A stretch of DNA of 64,000 nt from JACJXW01 sp964418125 (GCA_964418125.1 CAYQKY010000002.1:117454-181453); one strand, 5' to 3'; shown: positions 9,886 through 17,036, numbered from the stretch's first letter. A program made the numbers and translations. The notes: a model not told the origin generated them from the letters alone.

Positions 9886-9921
9886 AGGGTAACAAAAGTG
9901 CAACACTAGAAGTGTTACCCT
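9886..9921 (-). promoter_or_regulatory. Leader hairpin, copy 4 (divergent)
   Basis: Nine-pair inverted repeat AGGGTAACA/TGTTACCCT (9886-9894 with 9913-9921). It ends in ACCCTTC like the leader hairpins at 11042 and 18050, and 'CGCCCTCCGG' follows about 30 nt further right, matching their conserved tail after an insertion. It lies 123 nt upstream of the DUF4157 gene on the minus strand. The rest of 9764-10111 holds no gene. Confidence 0.5.
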
Positions 9922-10111
9922 TCATTTTTTTCTTTACGTTCTACTACCTTTCGCCCTCCGGTTCGGTAAATGCGAAAACTCTGGGCAAAACTCTCTGTAC
10001 TAGCCCCAGCTTATAAGGGGAAAATCTGTAAGATTCAATACAGGTTCTTTCGCATTTAACAGGCAAAACGGAACGAATCATAAATATACGATCAAATATT
10101 GATCATTGCAT

Positions 10112-10137
10112 AAAAAGGAGGGGAGCAATTCCCCTCC
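10112..10137 (-). terminator. Rho-independent terminator of ssb
   Basis: On the minus strand a perfect 8-bp stem GGAGGGGA/TCCCCTCC with a 5-nt loop is followed directly by TTTTTA. It lies 7 nt past the stop codon of the SSB gene (stop at 10145-10147). Textbook intrinsic terminator. Confidence 0.9.
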
Positions 10138-10144
10138 CCCGCTT

Positions 10145-10510
10145 CTATTCGGCCTTCTCGGTTTTCTTAACCAAAGGAGCCTGTTCCGCCTTATGGGCAA
10201 TTACCCTGGCTTCCTTTTTTGCGATAACCTTGCCTTCATCCTGTACCTTGAACTCACGGTAGGATAGAGAACCGGAAATTTCCAACCTTGTACCTTTCTT
10301 AAAGGCTTTCAACTGTTCAACCAGTTTCGGGTTAAAGGCAATGACGTCATGCCAGATGGTTTCCTTGTCTTTCCACTCGCCAGATTCCTTTTCCTTATAG
10401 GAATCCGTAGTAGCCAGTGAAAAGGCCGCAAAAGGTTTTCCGTTATTGTCGATGATTTTGACCTCTGAGCCGGTATTGCCGGTAAGTTTGATTGTGTTAT
10501 TAATAGCCAT
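10145..10510 (-). CDS. ssb: Single-stranded DNA-binding protein (plasmid type)
   Basis: 121 residues forming one OB-fold: 'IKLTGNTGSEVKII', 'PFAAFSLATTDSYKEKESG', 'TIWHDVIAF', 'LKAFKKGTRLEISGSLSYR'. SSB coats single-stranded DNA during replication and transfer. Unlike chromosomal SSB it lacks a long flexible tail and the acidic DDIPF-like tip that recruits repair proteins; the C-terminus is a short Lys/Glu tail. This is common for plasmid and ICE-encoded SSBs. A small inverted repeat GAGAT/ATCTC with a 14-nt loop lies 20 nt upstream of the start (10530-10553), in the same position as the leader hairpins of neighbouring genes, though its sequence differs. Confidence 0.92.
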   Translation of the reverse strand: MAINNTIKLTGNTGSEVKIIDNNGKPFAAFSLATTDSYKEKESGEWKDKETIWHDVIAFNPKLVEQLKAFKKGTRLEISGSLSYREFKVQDEGKVIAKKEARVIAHKAEQAPLVKKTEKAE

Positions 10511-10624
10511 GATTTTCTCCTTATTGTTTGAGATTATTAAAATACCTCATCTCTGGGTTGAGACAAGGAAAACTTCAGGAAAAGTAAACTCCGTATCCGG
10601 TGCTTTGCTCCCTGAAGTCCCATT

Positions 10625-10645
10625 AAAGAAGGGGTGAAACCCTTC
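10625..10645 (-). terminator. Terminator after the DUF6876 gene
   Basis: Six-pair stem GAAGGG/CCCTTC (10628-10633 with 10640-10645), beginning one base after the stop codon at 10647-10649 and followed on the minus strand by TTTAAT. The T-run is short, so termination may be partial, allowing read-through into ssb. Confidence 0.55.
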
Positions 10646-10646
10646 C

Positions 10647-11015
10647 CTAATATTCACTTGGCAGGATAAGAACCTTATCGATCAGCCAAAGGTTAAACTC
10701 TTCCAGCGGGAAATCGGTATACTCAATCCTGAATGTAGTAAGCACATTATCATTGCCATCCTCTACGGTGAGCGTCGCCGAATCATCCTGATTTACCCTG
10801 ACCTTCCATACCTGAAATGTTTCACCTTTCAGGCTCCGGTGTGGCTGGTTGCTGAAAATGTAATCCAGTAGCCAGTATGCCCCTGCCCTTTCTGCCAGAA
10901 ACTTCACCCCGTCCGTATATTTGAAATCCTTAAACAGCGGGTTGTAGTAATATTGCTCTGTCCCAGTGAACTGCCTCAGTTCCGCCTTGAGTCTTCCTGT
11001 ATCCTCTTTTTTCAT
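10647..11015 (-). CDS. DUF6876 family protein
   Basis: 122 residues matching the pattern I remember for DUF6876, a small family common on plasmids: 'LRQFTGTEQYYYNPL', 'YTDGVKFLAERAGAYWLLD', 'FQVWKVRVNQDDSATLTVED', and the end 'LILPSEY'. It is a soluble single-domain protein; no biochemical role is known to me. It lies upstream of ssb on the same strand and is preceded, 27 nt before its start codon, by the strongest copy of the element's leader hairpin, so it is probably the first gene of an accessory transcript. Confidence 0.8.
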   Translation of the reverse strand: MKKEDTGRLKAELRQFTGTEQYYYNPLFKDFKYTDGVKFLAERAGAYWLLDYIFSNQPHRSLKGETFQVWKVRVNQDDSATLTVEDGNDNVLTTFRIEYTDFPLEEFNLWLIDKVLILPSEY

Positions 11016-11032
11016 TCTAACCTCTCTATATT

Positions 11033-11102
11033 GTTGTTACTAAGGGTATAAAGCGTGTCTGCTCTATACCCTTCTGCCCTCCGGCGAGGATGGGGTAACA
11101 AC
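11033..11102 (-). promoter_or_regulatory. Leader hairpin element, copy 1 (three-way junction)
   Basis: Three nested stems. The outer stem is GTTGTTAC/GTAACAAC (11033-11040 with 11095-11102). The first inner stem is a perfect AAGGGTATA/TATACCCTT (11042-11050 with 11065-11073) with a 14-nt loop. The second inner stem is CCTC/GAGG around CGGC (11078-11089). It lies 17-87 nt upstream of the DUF6876 start codon. Related copies are at 18050, 12911 and 9886, with stem changes that keep pairing. It may be an RNA leader, an operator or a single-strand DNA structure. Confidence 0.65.
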
Positions 11103-11206
11103 TGCAAGGAAAAATCGCATGGCGGGTGGTGCGGGCAGTGAAGCGCAGTCGGAACAACACGGCCGCCGGTCTATTTTTATTGCAGGCGTGAGGGCGAAGC
11201 CCTTAG

Positions 11207-11363
11207 AGCATATTTGGAGGTAGTCATTTGGGCTGCAAATGCCAGTTTTCAGAACCTCACTTTGCCATTTTTTCGCTCCATAGCGCTGCTATGAAGCTCG
11301 AAAATGCCTTCGTGAGAACCCGAAACCTGACATTCTCGCTTCCAAAGCACCACCTCCAAATAT
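11207..11363. mobile_element. 157-bp palindromic MITE-like insertion
   Basis: A long imperfect palindrome with ends GCATATTTGGAGGT (11208-11221) and its exact complement (11352-11365), centred on CATAGC-gct-GCTATG (11079+200 to 11293). It is flanked by a direct repeat GCCCTTAG (11199-11206 and 11364-11371), consistent with an 8-bp target duplication. A related backbone sequence at 18171-18187 (GGGCGAAGCCCCTTAGC) runs through the same point uninterrupted, like an empty site. It encodes no protein. The remaining gap 11103-11206 and 11372-11444 holds no gene. Confidence 0.65.
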
Positions 11364-11444
11364 GCCCTTAGCTTTTTAAGCAGTCAATTTTTCTGAATAC
11401 CGGATCAATAGCCTAAATTTGGTGGAGATATACCTGATACATTC

Positions 11445-12017
11445 ATGGTTCATCTTCCAGAAACCGGTTATTCCCCAAAAAGGGGAAGCGCTACTCCATC
11501 CAATCCCGGAGGAGGTAGCCCAGGCCCTTTTATTCTGTTGCTCCTGTTGTCTCTTTTAGCCGTCGGAGTGGTGGCGGGGCATAAAATCCTGGCGGGGAAG
11601 GAAAAGGAACAATCGCCAACCGTTATTGATGAAGACGGAAATGTAAGGCTCTCACCTGAGAGACAGGCAAAGCTAGATAAAGAGCTTGAGGAGATAGATA
11701 ATGCCGTTCAATATGTTTTATATGCTACTGTTGACGGATATTATCCCTGTTATACTTGCCCGGACGGTTCTCCTACCATATTTTTGTATGAAAACGAGGT
11801 CTGGCGGTACGGAGTGACGCGTAAAGGAGAGAAAGGCCGCTATCCCGGCGGCGACTATGGAGCCGAGAATGTCAGGTTTGTAGAACAGTTTGAGGGCACC
11901 TATAGCGAATGCCTCAAGATGGAAAAGATAAAGATTTATAATTATCCGCTACTGCCGGAGGCGAGAAGAAGAAAGTTGCAATTATTCAGGCCTCCCGGCA
12001 ATAAAAATGATAGCTAA
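11445..12017 (+). CDS. Membrane-anchored putative nuclease toxin
   Basis: 190 residues: a Gly/Pro/Ser-rich N-terminus, one transmembrane helix (about 28-46, 'PFILLLLLSLLAVGVVAG'), a charged linker, and a C-terminal domain from about 85. That domain has 'VQYVLYATVDGYYPCYTCP', 'VWRYGVTRKGEKGRYPGG', 'FEGTYSECLKMEKIKIYNYP' and ends in 'RPPGNKNDS'. The order of a Tyr-Gly strand, an Arg-rich turn and a Glu in a helix recalls GIY-YIG/URI-type nuclease toxins (inference from pattern only). Two paralogous small genes follow within 12 and 2 nt in the same direction, the usual layout of a toxin with duplicated immunity genes. It could also be an unrelated membrane protein. Confidence 0.5.
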   Translation: MVHLPETGYSPKRGSATPSNPGGGSPGPFILLLLLSLLAVGVVAGHKILAGKEKEQSPTVIDEDGNVRLSPERQAKLDKELEEIDNAVQYVLYATVDGYYPCYTCPDGSPTIFLYENEVWRYGVTRKGEKGRYPGGDYGAENVRFVEQFEGTYSECLKMEKIKIYNYPLLPEARRRKLQLFRPPGNKNDS

Positions 12018-12028
12018 AATTCTGTCAG

Positions 12029-12469
12029 ATGAAACTTATTCCTAACGACAGGCAGATATATGTATCCGCAAGGCTTTGGCATGAAATAGACTCAAAGGTA
12101 AGGCTGGCTCCTTTCATTTACGCACTTCATGATGGGATAGACCTGTCAAAATATGGCGACGGGCTAAAGAAATTCTATTTTACTTTTCTCATCCTCCGTC
12201 CTGAAAGAACGCTTTTCCCACCGGGAACCTATTTTGACAAAGAAAAGAGGTCGGCAGAAATAGCTGTTAAGGTGGATTATGATAAGGTGCTTCACAGTTC
12301 AAAAGAAGAAATTATCAAAATGATGGAGAATGCCTATCTGGAGGGCATTGATCTTATAAGCACCCTGCCTCTCCCAGGTGAGTTTGATGTTGCTGCCTTT
12401 AGAAAAGATGTGGAAAACATTTTTGCTGTGGATAAGTGGTATGAACTGGCTATGGAGCCTAGCCATTAA
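12029..12469 (+). CDS. Putative immunity protein, paralog 1
   Basis: 146 soluble residues, starting 11 nt after the putative toxin gene. It is clearly paralogous to the next gene: both begin 'IPxDRQIYxSxRLWHE', share 'HDGIDLSKYG-GLKKFYFTF', and end in a helix before 'FDV--xxKDVExIF-xDxWYE'. The middle 'FDKEKRSAEIAVKVDY' followed by helices recalls Imm44-type immunity proteins (from memory, uncertain). Tandem diverged small acidic proteins behind a single-domain toxin are typical immunity arrays. It has no signal peptide, so it would act in the cytoplasm. Confidence 0.55.
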   Translation: MKLIPNDRQIYVSARLWHEIDSKVRLAPFIYALHDGIDLSKYGDGLKKFYFTFLILRPERTLFPPGTYFDKEKRSAEIAVKVDYDKVLHSSKEEIIKMMENAYLEGIDLISTLPLPGEFDVAAFRKDVENIFAVDKWYELAMEPSH

Positions 12470-12471
12470 AG

Positions 12472-12903
12472 ATGATGAGAGAGATTCCGGAAGACAGGCA
12501 AATTTATATTTCGGGTAGGCTTTGGCATGAAGTTTATCCAAAGGTTAACCTTACTCCTTTTATATATGTCCTCCATGATGGGATCGACCTCAGCAAATAT
12601 GGCAAAGGGCTGAAGAAGTTCTATTTCACCTTCATTGTCGTTAAGCCCCATGATGAGATAAATGTTCCTTATGCTCGTTTTGATAAAAAGGATAAGGCTG
12701 CCGATATTGCGGAAGGGATTCCGTATGATTTTGTTGAAGGTGCTTCGGAGAAGAAAACCATCAAGTTGATGGAAAAAGCCTATCTCGAAGGGGTGGAGAA
12801 GCTGGGGGAACTACCCATAAAGGGTTTTGATGTCGGCAGTTTGAAAGAAGATGTGGAAGAGATTTTTTCGCGGGATGGGTGGTATGAGGCTGTACTGGCT
12901 TAG
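12472..12903 (+). CDS. Putative immunity protein, paralog 2
   Basis: 143 residues (or 142 from the second ATG at 12475, which aligns better with the start of paralog 1). It begins 2 nt after the stop codon of paralog 1, so translation is probably coupled. It aligns with paralog 1 over its whole length, at roughly half identity by eye, with the strongest conservation in the first 60 residues and in the last helix. The divergence between tandem copies would fit immunity to related but different toxins. Function is inferred only from context. Confidence 0.55.
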   Translation: MMREIPEDRQIYISGRLWHEVYPKVNLTPFIYVLHDGIDLSKYGKGLKKFYFTFIVVKPHDEINVPYARFDKKDKAADIAEGIPYDFVEGASEKKTIKLMEKAYLEGVEKLGELPIKGFDVGSLKEDVEEIFSRDGWYEAVLA

Positions 12904-12910
12904 ATTCCGG

Positions 12911-12987
12911 TGTTGATTCTACAATAAAGCGTGTCTGTTCTGTAATCTTCTGTCTTCCGGCGAAAAGGGGGTAACAACTGCATTGAG
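12911..12987 (-). repeat. Leader hairpin element, copy 3 (orphan)
   Basis: About 55 nt closely resembling 11049-11105 ('GCGTGTCTG-TCT', 'CTTCCGGCGA', then GGTAACAACTGCA). The first inner stem persists as GATT-ACA/TGT-AATC with a 2-nt bulge, and the second as TTC/GAA around CGGC. Unlike the other copies, no minus-strand gene follows it; the immunity gene ends convergently beside it. Copies 1 and 3 thus flank the toxin/immunity cassette as direct repeats. Confidence 0.55.
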
Positions 12988-13089
12988 GAGAGGAATCACT
13001 CAATCTTTCTTTCTGCTCAAGGATAGGATAAGGAAATTTTTTTTCTCCAACCACCAATTTTGAAGGTGTCTGCGAAACTAAAAAGCCAC

Positions 13090-13530
13090 TAAAGGAGTTT
13101 AAGCAATGCCCGTGGATGATTTAACGAAATCATCGCGACCACGGGGATAATTGTTTCGAACAGTTGTTACTTTCTTTGAAGAACGTTTGACCAACTCCTT
13201 CTTTGAGTATCGTAACTTCTGCTTCAATGACTTTCATAGTCACCAATGCAGTCTCGCACCGAGCCTGCATTGCTGAGGCATGAGTTAATCTCACCGCCAT
13301 TACCTGTAGAAGGCAGATGGCAATGAAGAGGATTTGTTTCAATATCATCACTTTCTGTTTAGAATTTGGTGTATTCTTTATTGATATAACACTTTCGAGG
13401 CATATATGTCTTTTTTAGCCGGTATCCGTAACGATTACTTTGATGTCATTGTTAGGGCCAACAATTTTAATGTTAGGGGGGTAGGAGCGTATATAAGATT
13501 GGCTAAGTCTTGGGCTTTACCCCCCCAATA
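13090..13530 (+). ncRNA. Candidate structured RNA upstream of the reverse transcriptase
   Basis: Four independent hairpins occur between the cassette and the RT start codon. (1) 13109-13145: CCCGTGG/CCACGGG closing an inner ATGATTT/AAATCAT stem with loop AACG. (2) 13244-13272: CAATGCAG/CTGCATTG plus inner CTCG/CGAG, loop CAC, 12 pairs with one mismatch. (3) 13448-13465: ATTGTT/AACAAT, loop AGGGCC. (4) 13476-13525: GGGGGGTA/TACCCCCC, ending 13 nt before the RT start. No T-run follows hairpins 1 and 2, so they are not simple terminators. Some retron and DRT reverse transcriptases use an RNA encoded just upstream as template. Boundaries are approximate, and a competing minus-strand small ORF overlaps it. 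Confidence 0.5.
13130..13351 (-). CDS. Possible small exported protein, antisense to candidate RNA
   Basis: A 73-residue minus-strand frame with a plausible signal peptide ('ILFIAICLLQVMA', cleavage after 'THASA') and a short helical remainder ('ALVTMKVIEAEVTILKEG'). It lies exactly over the hairpin-rich region upstream of the reverse transcriptase, so base pairing and coding compete as explanations. No terminator with a T-run follows. Codon use is plausible but the frame is short; I regard it as less likely than the RNA. Confidence 0.3.
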   Translation of the reverse strand: MMILKQILFIAICLLQVMAVRLTHASAMQARCETALVTMKVIEAEVTILKEGVGQTFFKESNNCSKQLSPWSR

Positions 13531-13538
13531 CAGACTAT

Positions 13539-14987
13539 ATGGAAACATCTGACCTAAAGGACTATTTCGCTGACCTTGATAAGAAGCTCGCACGATTATC
13601 CTCCCGCTCTGAAGAGCAATTCATCAATGAAAACTTTCCTCGGTATAAGCATATTGGAAAATATGTCGATCCAAGAGATGAGGGCGTAAGGGAATTTTTC
13701 TATTCCGAGCTGAGTGATAATCTGGATAATTTTAGTTTTGATCCTTTGCTTTCCTTCCCCATGAATCAGGTTAAATATTCCAAAGAAATACTGCATCCGG
13801 ATTGCAGATGTTTTAGAAGAAGCCGTTCAAAAGTCAGGCCGATCAAAACCTGCTCCCATCGGGATCGGATTCTCTATTCATCGTGGAATCGTTATCTGAG
13901 CTTGCTACATAAGAAGTGGTTAACCAAACCCAAGCACAACATAAGTGACTCCGTTTCCGCATATATACCTGATACAGGAAAATTCAATGCACATTACGCA
14001 AAGATAGCCTTTGATTATATTCAGGGAAGGAAGGAATACAGTGCCATTGCCCTGGATGTGAAAAGTTTTTTCGACAAAATCCCTCATACTCCATTAAAGC
14101 GTAATCTTATCTCTCTTCTTTCAGAATATGATCTGCTTTCTCCCGATGGCTGTCTTTGTCAGGTAGATTTCAGGATGTATAAGGCGGTTACCCAATATAC
14201 CTATATTGAGTTAGATAAGTTGATGGCTGTCAGGCCTAGGTTGAAGGCTGGCAAAGGAATGCTGTTTAATCGACATAGCAGCAACTGGAATCGCCTGAGG
14301 GAATTGTCCTTGATACATAATAATTCAAACTTCGGCATCCCACAAGGTTTAGCTTGCAGCGGTACTCTTGCGAATATAGCGATGATGGAGTTTGATTTAT
14401 CTATGAGTGAAACGGCTAAAGAGAATGATTCTATCTATATCCGGTATGCTGACGATATTTTCATTGCCTCTCCAAATGTTGGTATTGTCAATGATCTCTA
14501 TTCAAAATGCTGTAATCAACTTGAAATCTTAGATTTACCCATCGCTGAAGAAAAAACGGAAAGATTCGATTACAAGATTAATTCAAAGCGGCATCCGGTA
14601 ATCAGCTATTTGGGATTAGAATGCTGTGGAAATGAAGTATCCGTCAGAAAGAACGGCGTAAACAAATACTATGACCGAGCCTACCGGTACATATTTAGTT
14701 ATGTTCTTACTTGTCGAAGAAGGGGTATAAAACCATCGCGAAAAAAGATAAGGGCAATATTTTCCCACTCCGGCCACAATAATTACTATGCTTATCTGCG
14801 CCGGACTTATAAAGTTTTTGAGAATGATAAGAGGTATAAGCCCGGAGGTATCAAAGGTGTTTTAAAGAATCATATTAACTGGATAGACAAAACTTTTGAT
14901 AAAGCAATAAATGCCCGATTACCTGAGTCAAAAATGAAATACGTCGGGGATAATAAGTGTAAATGTCCTTTACGACGTGACGGATAA
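13539..14987 (+). CDS. Unclassified, defence-type reverse transcriptase
   Basis: 482 residues with a complete RT core: 'RSRSKVRPIKTCSHRDRILY' (97-113 region), motif A 'ALDVKSFFDKIPH' with D173, motif B 'GIPQGLACSGTLANI' at 266-280, catalytic YADD at 303-306, and motif E 'SYLGLE'. A basic C-terminal region of about 110 residues follows, ending in a Cys-rich tip 'NKCKCPLRR'. It is not a diversity-generating element RT (no LGN-SQ motif) and lacks group II intron maturase and HNH domains and an obvious retron VTG motif. The profile fits the 'unknown group' RTs, many of which are antiviral (DRT), by inference. It stands alone in the element's variable zone, behind a hairpin-rich leader. Confidence 0.85.
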   Translation: METSDLKDYFADLDKKLARLSSRSEEQFINENFPRYKHIGKYVDPRDEGVREFFYSELSDNLDNFSFDPLLSFPMNQVKYSKEILHPDCRCFRRSRSKVRPIKTCSHRDRILYSSWNRYLSLLHKKWLTKPKHNISDSVSAYIPDTGKFNAHYAKIAFDYIQGRKEYSAIALDVKSFFDKIPHTPLKRNLISLLSEYDLLSPDGCLCQVDFRMYKAVTQYTYIELDKLMAVRPRLKAGKGMLFNRHSSNWNRLRELSLIHNNSNFGIPQGLACSGTLANIAMMEFDLSMSETAKENDSIYIRYADDIFIASPNVGIVNDLYSKCCNQLEILDLPIAEEKTERFDYKINSKRHPVISYLGLECCGNEVSVRKNGVNKYYDRAYRYIFSYVLTCRRRGIKPSRKKIRAIFSHSGHNNYYAYLRRTYKVFENDKRYKPGGIKGVLKNHINWIDKTFDKAINARLPESKMKYVGDNKCKCPLRRDG

Positions 14988-15054
14988 ATTTTGTGCTGCA
15001 TAATACAAAAGATTCAGTTGAATTACTGCGATTCGGATTTCAGTAAAAACTATC

Positions 15055-15070
15055 ATACTGAAATACTGAT
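15055..15070. repeat. Tandem octamers ATACTGAA-ATACTGAT
   Basis: Two contiguous 8-bp units, 22 nt past the end of the primase gene on its downstream side. The same octamer occurs before the primase (16043) and before parA (17037), always with 8-bp phasing where tandem. Probably sites for the ribbon-helix-helix partition protein. Confidence 0.6.
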
Positions 15071-15091
15071 CCATAAATTTCCCCTTTTAGA

Positions 15092-16033
15092 TTAAATGGC
15101 GGATTTACACCCACCTTTAAGCATCTCATTAACATCCTCATACGGAAGAAACATATCACTCTGCGAAGCCACCTTCGCCTCAAAATCCTGGATGAACTTT
15201 TCAGTGAATTCCTGCCCTGACCTGTTATTATCAAGAAAAGTATTGATCGCAGAATAGCCCTTCTCCTTAATGAATGCTGACGTTTTGTTATAAGAGGACA
15301 GCGAATGCATCACAATACAATCCCCTGCCAAACCATCCGTCTTCATCATCGTCAGCAAAGAAAGAAAATCCGTCATCCCCTCAAAAACATCGACCACGCC
15401 ATTTCCTGATCTGAACCCACGAATGATGGTAATATCCCTGGCAATAAGGGCAGATTTAAAAGGATAATCATCAAGCGCAGCCCGGATTTCATATCCCCCT
15501 GCTCTGTTCTCCATCCCAAAAGCAAAATACTCCTTGCCGTTGGCAAGATTCCGGTAGCAAACCTCCTTGAGGTATTTCCTGGCCAGGAAACCTGAAATCT
15601 TGCGCTTCTCCGTGAGGTACTCCATAATAGCCGGATTTTCAATCTCCCTGGCTTCGATAAATTCAAGCTGCCGCGCCTGCGGCGCGGATTGCTGTTGAAA
15701 AGAAAAAAGGTTTTGATCCGGCTTTCGTCTTGGTTTCATGGACTGCCCCTGATACAAAGATTCCAGAAAACGGAGCGCATCACTGACTTTAGTATAGCCC
15801 TCATGCCGCATCACAAAATCAATAACCGTCCCTCCGCTATCGGCAAAATCGTTCCATATCCACTTGCCGCCCAGGTAGGACGTATGGAAAGAAGGCTCTT
15901 TCTCCTTCCGGAAAGGAGAGCAGTACCAATATTCCGCACCACCTTTTGTTATTTCCGTTGGCTCGTAGCCCAGGCGGGACATAATATCCGGAAGGGAGAG
16001 TTTTTTGGCCTGTTCGCTGTTCATACGCTGCAA
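15092..16033 (-). CDS. Plasmid DNA primase (zinc finger plus Toprim)
   Basis: 313 residues. The N-terminal CHC2-like zinc-finger region has 'YWYCSPFRKEKEPSFHT' and 'WNDFADSGGTVIDFVM' (residues 35-75), as in DnaG-type primases. A central linker precedes a C-terminal Toprim domain with the 'VDVFEGMTDFLSLL' Glu motif (about 216-229), 'IVMHSLSSYNK' and the 'NTFLDNNRSG' Asp motif. It would make primers for replication of the element or of transferred single strands. The fourth residue is also Met (start at 16024) and may be the true start. It lies downstream of parA and the RHH gene with tandem octamer sites 10 nt before its start, so it may be co-regulated with partition. Confidence 0.85.
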   Translation of the reverse strand: MQRMNSEQAKKLSLPDIMSRLGYEPTEITKGGAEYWYCSPFRKEKEPSFHTSYLGGKWIWNDFADSGGTVIDFVMRHEGYTKVSDALRFLESLYQGQSMKPRRKPDQNLFSFQQQSAPQARQLEFIEAREIENPAIMEYLTEKRKISGFLARKYLKEVCYRNLANGKEYFAFGMENRAGGYEIRAALDDYPFKSALIARDITIIRGFRSGNGVVDVFEGMTDFLSLLTMMKTDGLAGDCIVMHSLSSYNKTSAFIKEKGYSAINTFLDNNRSGQEFTEKFIQDFEAKVASQSDMFLPYEDVNEMLKGGCKSAI

Positions 16034-16042
16034 AATCCGTAT

Positions 16043-16058
16043 TTACTGATATACTGAA
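16043..16058. repeat. Tandem octamers TTACTGAT-ATACTGAA
   Basis: Two contiguous 8-bp units of the ATACTGAW family between the RHH gene (ends 16071) and the primase start at 16033. The position suggests control of the primase by the RHH protein. Confidence 0.6.
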
Positions 16059-16070
16059 AGCAGGCTTTCA

Positions 16071-16340
16071 TTATTTACTTTTCAGTTTCCCATACTTTTC
16101 CCTCACGGCTTCCAGGAAGAAAGTTTTCAAGTCCATTGATTCGTCAATGATGGCCTTCTTTATTTCCTTGTGCAAACTTTCGGGCGTATCCACCGTCACC
16201 CGGACGGTTTTTTCCTTCTCTACTTTCGCAGCAGCTGGTTCCGGCTGGTGAATCTTTTCTACTGCCCCCTCCAACTGGCCATATTCCGGGGAAGGATGAT
16301 CCATCAGGTCAACGATGCTTCTTTTCTCTCTTTTTGCCAT
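16071..16340 (-). CDS. Ribbon-helix-helix partition protein (ParG/omega-like)
   Basis: 89 residues: a disordered N-terminal half with 'KREKRSIVDLMDHPSPEY', then a ribbon-helix-helix fold in residues 45-85 ('TVRVTVDTPESLHKEIKKAI', 'DLKTFFLEAVREKYGK'). The ATG overlaps the parA stop codon (TAATG), so translation is coupled. Small RHH proteins next to ParA bind short tandem repeats as centromere and as autorepressor, and an N-terminal basic stretch stimulates the ParA ATPase. The ATACTGAW octamers at 17037-17165, 16043 and 15055 are the obvious candidate sites. Family inferred from fold pattern and context. Confidence 0.8.
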   Translation of the reverse strand: MAKREKRSIVDLMDHPSPEYGQLEGAVEKIHQPEPAAAKVEKEKTVRVTVDTPESLHKEIKKAIIDESMDLKTFFLEAVREKYGKLKSK

Positions 16341-17005
16341 TATGCCGCCTCCATCTTTTCAATTAACCGGGTTTCGATCTCCTGGCAAAGCTCCTCTATT
16401 TCGGCTTTGGCTTTCGGGTCTTCCCATTCCAAAGCGGTAAGGCCGTATTTGCTACTTCTCTTATGAGCCACCCTTTCGTTTACGACGCTGTTGAGCGGCG
16501 TGACCCCATATCGCTCAAACAGGGAAAGGGCTTCCTTCATTTCGCAGCTTTCCGCATTATGGCTGAACCGGTTGAGGGCCAGGAAAGCCGGAATTTCCGG
16601 CTTGACCATTTTGGCATCTTCGTATCTTTTCAGGAACCGCTCAAAGCTTTTCAGGTCATCTATGGAAGGCGTAATTGGTATAATGAGAAAATCGGAGAGC
16701 AGGATCATTTTAGTGGTAACCTTTTCCAGTTGAGGTACACCATCTAAAATAATGACCCGGTAGCCATTACCCTGGTGCGTTTTCACGTCGCTGACCAGCC
16801 CGTCAACGCTCGACATTGGAAAAACATCAACCTGGGGATCGGCTTCCTCTTCCCTCCGGGCGCGCCAGTCGCAGGTTGTCCTTTGTTCAATATCCGTATC
16901 AATGATGCAGGCCTTTTCGCCTTGCCGGGCGAAGTACACGGCGATATTCCGGGCAAGCGTGGATTTGCCCACCCCGCCTTTCAGGTTGGTTACGGCAATG
17001 ATCAT
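16340..17005 (-). CDS. parA: ParA-family partition ATPase
   Basis: 221 residues from the ATG at 17005, which has a strong GGAGG ribosome site 8 nt upstream, unusual here. The open frame continues upstream to 17161 but that part lies over the octamer repeats and is not coding. Deviant Walker A motif 'KGGVGKST' sits at residues 9-16, Walker A' 'CIIDTDIEQRTT' follows, and Walker B is 'RVIILDGVP'. ParA proteins form ATP-dependent patterns on the nucleoid to segregate plasmid copies. It lacks the N-terminal HTH of Ia-type ParA, so repression probably falls to the RHH protein encoded by the overlapping next gene (type Ib). Confidence 0.92.
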   Translation of the reverse strand: MIIAVTNLKGGVGKSTLARNIAVYFARQGEKACIIDTDIEQRTTCDWRARREEEADPQVDVFPMSSVDGLVSDVKTHQGNGYRVIILDGVPQLEKVTTKMILLSDFLIIPITPSIDDLKSFERFLKRYEDAKMVKPEIPAFLALNRFSHNAESCEMKEALSLFERYGVTPLNSVVNERVAHKRSSKYGLTALEWEDPKAKAEIEELCQEIETRLIEKMEAA

Positions 17006-17036
17006 GTAATTTCCTCCAGTAAGTTCGGCTAAAGCA

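Noticed and set aside
11033..11102. Integron attC site
   Set aside because: The GTT/AAC inverted arms are in the opposite order to attC R''/R' boxes, and no integron integrase is present.
13090..14987. Diversity-generating retroelement around the reverse transcriptase
   Set aside because: Motif B reads GIPQG...SGTLANI rather than the DGR-type LGN-SQ form, and I found no template/variable repeat pair or Avd-like gene nearby.
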